Source of the DNA: Planctomycetaceae bacterium UBA6894
GTDB lineage: Bacteria > Planctomycetota > Planctomycetia > Gemmatales > Gemmataceae
Direction: 5' to 3'
Assembly: GCA_002451275.1 (NCBI GenBank)
Contig: DKBS01000064.1
Span: forward strand, 1 to 6,264
Length of the DNA stretch: 6,264 bases
Below are positions 5,693 through 6,264 of the stretch, in pieces (position 1 is the stretch's first letter; each line of letters begins with the position of its first letter). The position numbers were made by a program, and so were the translations under genes. The notes below the pieces were generated by a model. That model was given only the letters and a program-made list of their open reading frames with translations. It was not told the origin of the DNA and made no database searches.

Positions 5693-6264
5693 TCAGCGGC
5701 CTGAAGCCACCCGCACCGGCTCGGTGCCATAGGGGCCCATGGCTCCCGGCTGGGCCGCGCTGCCCAGGGCATTGTGGTCTATCTTGCCCAGCAGCTCCTT
5801 GTGCACATAGGCGATATTTTCGGGGATTTTCTGCGCGTCCTTGCCGGTCCATTCCCGGTACCAGGGCATGTCGCACGAGGCGGTGATCTCCTCCAGGCTC
5901 TTGTTGGTGTCGATGCCTTTTTTGACCAGGTCGCGCATGTCGGCGAAATAGCGGCGCTGCAGGCCGATCAGTTGCCGGGCGGCCGATGGCTTGCCGTGGC
6001 CGGGCAGCACCACCTCGGGGTCGAAGTCCAGCATGCGGTCGAGCACGCGCACCCAGGAAGCCGAGTTGCTGTGGCCCATGAAGTTGAACGCGCCGTTCAC
6101 ACAGGCGTCGCCGGTGCACAGGATGCGCTGCTTGGGCAGCCACGCCACCGCGTCGCCGGGCGTGTGGGCATGGCCCAGGAAATGGAACTCCACCCGCTGG
6201 GTGCCATCGTCCAGCACATATTTTTCATCAAACGGGATATCGACCGTTTTCAGTTTGTTGTCAG
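5693..6264 (-). CDS. MBL-fold metallo-hydrolase, C-terminal part (5' end beyond the window)
   Basis: The frame runs leftward from the right edge to a TGA at 5693-5695 and shows 189 residues. It stays open to the edge, so the true start, and the HxHxDH motif expected near the N-terminus, lie outside; a GTG at 6215-6217 is internal. Numbering from the first complete codon, GHAHTPGD at 30-37 supplies the zinc-ligand His (H33), CTGDACVNG at 49-57 the bridging Asp (D52), and LPGHGKP at 86-92 the last ligand His (H89). A helical tail of ~95 residues follows, with YFADMRDLVKKG and a Trp/Tyr-containing stretch. The AHTPGD version of the motif and the tail resemble broad-specificity MBL hydrolases such as the SoxH-like and quinoprotein-associated groups, but the substrate cannot be read from this portion. 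It is convergent with the monooxygenase gene, with 85 nt between the stops, so it belongs to a different transcript. Confidence 0.88.
   Translation of the reverse strand, partial: DNKLKTVDIPFDEKYVLDDGTQRVEFHFLGHAHTPGDAVAWLPKQRILCTGDACVNGAFNFMGHSNSASWVRVLDRMLDFDPEVVLPGHGKPSAARQLIGLQRRYFADMRDLVKKGIDTNKSLEEITASCDMPWYREWTGKDAQKIPENIAYVHKELLGKIDHNALGSAAQPGAMGPYGTEPVRVASGR

Noticed and set aside
4465..5772. Minus-strand open frame (about 435 codons) opposite the copper monooxygenase gene
   Set aside because: It overlaps a gene with complete heme, copper and EF-hand motifs, runs across the hairpin and into the convergent MBL gene, and shows His/Gly/Gln-rich composition typical of an antisense shadow.
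5181..6143. Minus-strand open frame of 320 codons spanning the MBL gene and the end of the monooxygenase gene
   Set aside because: It is in a different frame from the MBL motifs, is Arg/Pro/Ala-rich without domain signals, and would overlap two well supported genes.
1..6264. tRNA, rRNA, CRISPR array, transposase or attachment sites
   Set aside because: None of these was recognised on either strand; all substantial coding content is explained by the four genes listed.

Overview
The window reads as a chromosome fragment from a high-GC bacterium of the Planctomycetes-Verrucomicrobia-Chlamydiae (PVC) group, most likely a verrucomicrobium or planctomycete. The evidence is the adjacent pair of a PSCyt1-DUF1549-DUF1553 cytochrome protein and a DUF1501 protein, families greatly expanded in that group and uncommon elsewhere. 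The coding DNA is GC-rich by eye. The first ~130 bases are much more AT-rich (about one third G+C by hand count). No species is assigned.

Layout. (1) Bases 1-137 form an AT-rich leader that may hold the last codons of an upstream gene, plus a perfect 12-bp palindrome. (2) Bases 138-2429 encode an exported 763-aa PSCyt1-DUF1549-DUF1553 protein with two CxxCH motifs. (3) Bases 2434-3888 encode a DUF1501 protein with a twin-arginine-like N-terminus, 4 nt behind gene 1 and almost certainly in the same operon. (4) Bases 3889-4110 are a 222-nt non-coding gap with four short stem-loops, two of which resemble each other. (5) Bases 4111-5607 encode an exported 498-aa protein combining a c-type heme domain, a PHM/DBM-like copper type II monooxygenase core and a C-terminal EF-hand. 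(6) A GC-rich hairpin lies just after it at 5611-5638. (7) On the minus strand, 5693 to the right edge is the 3' part of a metallo-beta-lactamase-fold hydrolase, convergent with gene 3.

How the genes may work together. The three plus-strand proteins all carry export signals and two carry heme-c motifs, so this looks like an extracytoplasmic redox locus. The PSCyt1 protein and DUF1501 are a recurrent gene pair of unknown biochemical function, often proposed to act on complex polymers. The third protein has all six copper ligands expected of a PHM-type hydroxylase but lacks the residues PHM uses to hold a peptide carboxylate. It is therefore probably an oxygenase acting on some other substrate, with the fused cytochrome as a possible electron donor. 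Whether it works with the first two genes is inference from proximity only; the hairpin-rich gap suggests a separate transcript.

The most notable item is the cytochrome c / copper monooxygenase / EF-hand fusion. No RNA gene, CRISPR array, insertion sequence or other mobile element was seen.
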